Of a DNA stretch of 56,902 bases, positions 53,340 through 56,902 are shown piece by piece (within the stretch, counting starts at the first letter, position 1; every line of letters starts with the position of its first letter). The position numbers were made by a program, and so were the translations under genes. The notes under the pieces were generated by a model. That model did no database searches, was not told the origin of the DNA, and was given only the letters and a program-made list of their open reading frames with translations. The DNA lies in assembly GCA_964245015.1 (NCBI GenBank), contig CAXTMA010000002.1, forward strand, positions 1 to 56,902, given 5' to 3'. This stretch comes from RH-AL1 sp964245015 (GTDB taxonomy: Bacteria > Pseudomonadota > Alphaproteobacteria > Rhizobiales > Beijerinckiaceae).

Positions 53340-53945
53340 TCAACTGCCGCCGGCAGGGTCGGCCTGCAGCGGCGGCGCCGGGGCGGGCCGCCGGTCGGTG
53401 TATCTCTGCGTTCGTTCGGCCGGGTCGCGCCCGACCTTGGGGGCGAGATGGAGAAGGTCGATGAACTCATCGGCTTGGCGGCGCAGTTCGTCGGCGATCA
53501 TCCCCGGCTGCGTCGAATTGGTGGACACAACGGAAACGCGGACGCCCTTGCGCTGCACCGCCTCGACAAGGGACCGGAAGTCGCCATCGCCGGAAAAGAG
53601 TACGAGGTGGTCGAGGTGGTCGGCCATCTCCATGGCATCGACCGCCAGCTCGATGTCCATGTTGCCCTTGACCTTGCGCCGTCCCAGTGTGTCGGTGAAC
53701 TCTTTTGCCGGTTTGGTGACCACGGCGAAGCCGTTATAGTCGAGCCAGTCGATCAATGGTCGGATCGAGGAGTACTCCTGATCCTCGACGAGTGCCGTGT
53801 AGTAGAAGGCCCGTATAAGTTTTCCGCGACTTTGGAATTCTTTCAGAAGCTTCTTATAATCGATATCGAAACCGAGGGCCTTGGCAGTTGCGTAGAGATT
53901 TGCGCCATCGATGAAGAGTGCAGTGCGATCCAATTCAGCCATCAC
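53340..53945 (-). CDS. NYN-domain (LabA/DUF88) protein
   Basis: The 201-residue protein begins MAELDRTALFIDGANLYATA-like (with one extra M) and contains YYTALVEDQEYSSIRPLIDW, GNMDIELAVDAMEMADHLDH and LVLFSGDGDFRSLVEAVQRK. These give the PIN-like acidic residues of NYN/LabA proteins, a predicted RNase fold. In this group such genes are commonly found before rpoZ. It is divergent from rpoZ and lies upstream of udgB in one probable unit. Confidence 0.94.
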   Translation of the reverse strand: MMAELDRTALFIDGANLYATAKALGFDIDYKKLLKEFQSRGKLIRAFYYTALVEDQEYSSIRPLIDWLDYNGFAVVTKPAKEFTDTLGRRKVKGNMDIELAVDAMEMADHLDHLVLFSGDGDFRSLVEAVQRKGVRVSVVSTNSTQPGMIADELRRQADEFIDLLHLAPKVGRDPAERTQRYTDRRPAPAPPLQADPAGGS

Positions 53946-54224
53946 AAGGTCTCATGTTTATTCTTCTAAATGTTTACGCACGGCTTATTGGCAGCGAGCC
54001 TGGTCATAACATCCGACTCACGTTGCGGTACGTCGTCGCATGAAATCTTCTCCATGAGAGATGACGGTGCGCGCTGCGGCCGTCAAGCGCGGCAAGCCCG
54101 GCGGCACTGCTTGTGGATCAAAATTAATCTTTCTATCAGAGCGGGTTATTCGTATTTTCTTGCAACTGCGTTGATGATCCCGCTACAAAGCGCGGCTCCG
54201 ATTGGCACGAAACAAGGATCGCGC
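53946..54224. promoter_or_regulatory. AT-rich divergent promoter region (NYN gene / rpoZ)
   Basis: This 279-base region between divergent genes is notably AT-rich for the window (for example ATTAATCTTTCTATC around 54124-54138). It should hold both promoters; I cannot assign exact -35/-10 boxes. A weak in-frame extension of rpoZ reaches 53970 but looks non-coding. Confidence 0.5.
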
Positions 54225-54620
54225 ATGGCTCGCGTGACAGTGGAAGATTGCGTCGACAAGGTCGAGAACAGGTTCGAGCTGGTTCTCATCGCCAGCCATC
54301 GCGCGCGCATGATCGCGTCCGGCTCGGCCATCACCGTGGAGCGCGATAACGACAAGAATCCGGTGGTGGCCCTGCGCGAGATCGCCGACCTCACCCAGGC
54401 GCCCGAAGACCTCAAGGAGGGCTTCATCCATTCCTTGCAGAAGCAGGTCGAGGTCGACGAGCCCGAAGCGCAGGTGGTGCCGGCGCTGACGCCGCAGGCG
54501 GATGCGTTGCAAACCGATGCCGGGGGCGATACGCAGTTCGACCGAATGACGGAGGAGGACCTCCTGCGTGGACTGGAAGGCCTCGTTCCTCCCGCCGCAA
54601 CGGACGACGAAGGGGAGTAG
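54225..54620 (+). CDS. rpoZ: RNA polymerase omega subunit
   Basis: The omega subunit assists folding of beta-prime and mediates ppGpp effects. The 131-residue product starts MARVTVEDCVDKVENRFELV with the family signature and RARMIASGSAITVERDNDKN, then VVALREIADLTQAPEDLKE. The C-terminal half is acidic and variable. ATG 54225 has AAGGA ten bases upstream. It is followed by rsh about 100 bases later, a functionally sensible pairing since omega and the ppGpp synthetase act together. Confidence 0.97.
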   Translation: MARVTVEDCVDKVENRFELVLIASHRARMIASGSAITVERDNDKNPVVALREIADLTQAPEDLKEGFIHSLQKQVEVDEPEAQVVPALTPQADALQTDAGGDTQFDRMTEEDLLRGLEGLVPPAATDDEGE

Positions 54621-54719
54621 CGGGATCGATCGGTTGCCGGATGCCAACGTGTCCGGCGGCCGGACCTCGCCGCGCGGCGTGGCCGACGGGAGGCGCGTTC
54701 CCCGGCGCCGTGTTTCGCG

Positions 54720-56902
54720 ATGATGCGGCAATACGAGCTGGTCGACCGGGTCCGGCGATACAACTCCCAAACGGACGAGGTGCTCCTCAACCGCGCCTAC
54801 GTCTACGCGATGAAGGCCCACGGCGCCCAGACCCGCGCCTCGGGCGACCCTTACTTCTCGCACCCGCTCGAAGTCGCGGCGATCCTGACCGACCTGCACC
54901 TCGATGATGCCACCATCGTGGCCGCCGTGCTTCACGACGTCATCGAGGACACGGAGTCGACGCGCGAGGAGATCGACCGGCTGTTTGGCCGCGAGATCGG
55001 CTCGCTCGTTGACGGACTCACCAAGCTCAAGCGCATCGATCTCGTATCCAAGCGCGCGGCGCAGGCCGAGAACTTCCGCAAGCTGCTGCTCGCCATCGCC
55101 GCCGACGTGCGCGTTTTGCTGGTGAAGCTTGCCGACCGGCTGCACAACATGCGCACGTTGCATTTCATGGCCGCGGACAAGCGCGCCCGCATTTCGGAAG
55201 AAACACTGGAAATCTACGCGCCGCTCGCCGGGCGCATGGGCATGCAGAGCCTGCGCGACGAGTTGGAGGACCTCGGCTTCCGCACCCTGATGCCCGAGGC
55301 CTACGCGACCGTCGCCGCCCGGCTCAACGACGTCGGCCGCGACAACGGCGGCCGCATCACCGCCATCGAGGACGAAATCGCGGCAGCGCTGGCGGCCGGG
55401 GGCCTGCGCGCGGAGGTCCGCGGCCGGCAGAAGCAGCCCTATTCCGTTTGGCGCAAGATGGAGCGCAAATCCATCACCTTCGAGCAGATCTCCGACATCT
55501 TCGGTTTCCGCATCATCGTGGGTACCGATGGCGAATGCTACCGCGCGCTCGGCGTGCTGCACACCCGCTGGCGCTCGGTGCCGGGCCGCTTCAAGGACTA
55601 CATCTCGACGCCCAAGCCCAACGACTACCGATCCATCCACACCACCGTGGTCGGCCCAGGGCGGCAAAGGGTTGAGCTGCAGATCCGCACCGGAGCCATG
55701 AACGAGGTGGCCAGCAACGGCATCGCCGCCCACGTCCTCTACAAGGAGGGTTTCACCCGCAATTCCGCCGGGCTGCAAACCGAAAGCCAAGCCTTCGACT
55801 GGCTGCGCCGTACCATCGAGCAGCTCGCCGAAGGCTCGTCGCCGGAAGAGTTCCTGGAACACACCAAGCTCGAACTGTTCCATGACCAGGTGTTCTGCTT
55901 CACCCCGAACGGCCGCCTGATCGCCCTGCCGCGCGGCGCCACCGCGATCGACTTCGCCTATGCCGTGCACACCGACGTCGGCAACACCGCCGCCGCCGCC
56001 AAGATCAACGGCCGCGCCGAGCCGCTGCTGAGCGAGTTGCAGAACGGCGATCAGGTCGAGATCGTGCGTCAGGAGGGTCAGGTGCCGCCGGCGGTGTGGG
56101 AAACGCTGGTGGTGACGGGCAAGGCCCGCGCGGCGATCCGGCGGGCGACGCGCGAGGCGCTGCGCGCGCAATACGCCGGTCTCGGCCGCCAGATCGTCGC
56201 CCGCGCCTTCGAGCGCGCCGGGCGTCCCTTCGCCGAGGACAAGCTGAAGGCGGCGCTGCCGCGCTTCGCCCGCGCCAGCGTCGAGGAGGTTCTGGCGGCG
56301 GTCGGGCGCGGCGAGATGTTCTCCGGCGACATCCTCAAGGGAATCTATCCCGACGTCACCGATGAGCGGCGGCCGGACGAGCGCCGGCCGGTGGCGGCGC
56401 TGCGGGCCGGCAGCGAGGGCGGCTGGTTCGGGAGCAAAAGCAACCGCAACCTCGTGTTCCACCTGCCCGGCGCCAGCTCGGAGATCGACTGGAAGATGAT
56501 GGTCAAGACCGGGCTCTACCCCGACCTTCCCGTGCACTACGCGCCCAACGGCGGCGCCCTGCCGGGGGACCGCATCGTCGGCATCCTCGATCCGGAGAAG
56601 TCGATCACCATCTACCCCATCCAGTCGCCGGACCTGACCGCCTTCGACGACCAGCCCGAGCGCTGGCTCGACGTGCGTTGGAACATCAACGACGACGAGC
56701 GGCAGTTCTTTCCCGCCAAGCTGGAGATCCTCGCCATCAACGAGCCGGGCACGCTAGGCACCATCGCCACCGTGATCGGCGAGAACGGCGCCAACATCGA
56801 CAACATCGTGATGCGACCGAACTCGCCGGAAACGCGCCTCCTCGTCGCCGACGTCGAGGTGAGCGACGTCAAGCACCTGAGCTCGATCGTGTCGCAGCTG
56901 CG
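54720..56902 (+). CDS. rsh: Bifunctional (p)ppGpp synthetase/hydrolase Rsh, C-terminally cut by window edge
   Basis: Rsh makes and degrades the stringent-response alarmone. The readable 727 residues contain the HD hydrolase (YFSHPLEVAAILTDL, AVLHDVIEDTES with HD at 72-73), the synthetase domain with GRFKDYISTPKPNDYRSIHT, a TGS domain (VFCFTPNGRLIALPRGATAI), and most of the ACT domain (AINEPGTLGTIATVIGENGA). The RFKD motif (290-293) matches the bifunctional class rather than the EFDD of RelA. Two adjacent ATGs, 54720 and 54723, are candidate starts. The frame is open at the last base, so a short C-terminal piece lies outside. Confidence 0.95.
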   Translation, partial: MMRQYELVDRVRRYNSQTDEVLLNRAYVYAMKAHGAQTRASGDPYFSHPLEVAAILTDLHLDDATIVAAVLHDVIEDTESTREEIDRLFGREIGSLVDGLTKLKRIDLVSKRAAQAENFRKLLLAIAADVRVLLVKLADRLHNMRTLHFMAADKRARISEETLEIYAPLAGRMGMQSLRDELEDLGFRTLMPEAYATVAARLNDVGRDNGGRITAIEDEIAAALAAGGLRAEVRGRQKQPYSVWRKMERKSITFEQISDIFGFRIIVGTDGECYRALGVLHTRWRSVPGRFKDYISTPKPNDYRSIHTTVVGPGRQRVELQIRTGAMNEVASNGIAAHVLYKEGFTRNSAGLQTESQAFDWLRRTIEQLAEGSSPEEFLEHTKLELFHDQVFCFTPNGRLIALPRGATAIDFAYAVHTDVGNTAAAAKINGRAEPLLSELQNGDQVEIVRQEGQVPPAVWETLVVTGKARAAIRRATREALRAQYAGLGRQIVARAFERAGRPFAEDKLKAALPRFARASVEEVLAAVGRGEMFSGDILKGIYPDVTDERRPDERRPVAALRAGSEGGWFGSKSNRNLVFHLPGASSEIDWKMMVKTGLYPDLPVHYAPNGGALPGDRIVGILDPEKSITIYPIQSPDLTAFDDQPERWLDVRWNINDDERQFFPAKLEILAINEPGTLGTIATVIGENGANIDNIVMRPNSPETRLLVADVEVSDVKHLSSIVSQL

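Noticed and set aside
54183..56537. A 784-residue minus-strand frame opposite rsh
   Set aside because: Antisense to a textbook Rsh protein, with no recognisable domains.

Overview
The window is GC-rich, densely coded alphaproteobacterial chromosome, most likely from a member of the Hyphomicrobiales (Rhizobiales). This rests on gene order and on protein motifs typical of that group: scpA-scpB-tatA-tatB-tatC, argS-SPOR-nagZ, erpA divergent from a dGTPase-like gene, rpoZ-rsh, and a split XdhC/CoxI set. I cannot place it to genus by reading alone. One 100-base run of N (41238-41337) is an assembly gap. The first gene (mogA) and the last (rsh) are cut by the window edges.

Layout. 1-7.1 kb: the end of mogA, then a three-gene unit made of a DUF2126 giant transglutaminase-like protein, a circularly permuted ATP-grasp/alpha-E protein and a second transglutaminase-like protein. 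This is the least understood system in the window. 7.2-7.8 kb: a decayed PAS/chemotaxis-receptor pseudogene. 8-12.7 kb: a Crp/Fnr regulator, a metallo-beta-lactamase-like protein, a GST, queG and an SDR. 13.1-16.3 kb: a small helix-hairpin-helix protein, then a compact operon for molybdenum-hydroxylase maturation (two XdhC halves, a MoeA-like and a MobA-like protein). 16.3-19.6 kb, minus strand: a GGDEF-EAL protein, radC and map. 20.4-24 kb, minus strand: tRNA-Leu(UAA), a secreted hypothetical and a large YfhO-like membrane protein.

24.6-30.6 kb: DUF2336, a NudK-like Nudix hydrolase, NAD kinase, two exported hypotheticals and erpA. 30.8-40.1 kb, plus strand: dGTPase-like, argS, a SPOR protein, nagZ, scpAB and tatABC. 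40.1-41.1 kb, minus strand: queD-queE. With queG, three queuosine-pathway genes lie in this window. 41.4 kb: tRNA-Trp next to unusual tandem repeats. 41.8-50.9 kb: small secreted proteins, a DUF2161 nuclease-like protein, two lytic transglycosylases, a UbiH-like hydroxylase, an alpha/beta hydrolase, a lone receiver domain and a DCC-family protein. 51.1-56.9 kb: dapA, smpB, udgB, a NYN-domain protein, rpoZ and rsh.

The most notable non-coding content is two families of short palindromic interspersed repeats. One is a ~98-bp element with terminal inverted repeats at 32090-32187 and 44932-45029, in opposite orientation. The other is a ~85-90-bp double-hairpin element at 44837-44926, with a decayed copy at 20058-20140. 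The families abut at 44.8-45.0 kb. Two further tandem repeats flank tRNA-Trp: a 12-bp unit spanning the assembly gap, and a perfect 15-bp triplication that copies the tRNA 3' end.
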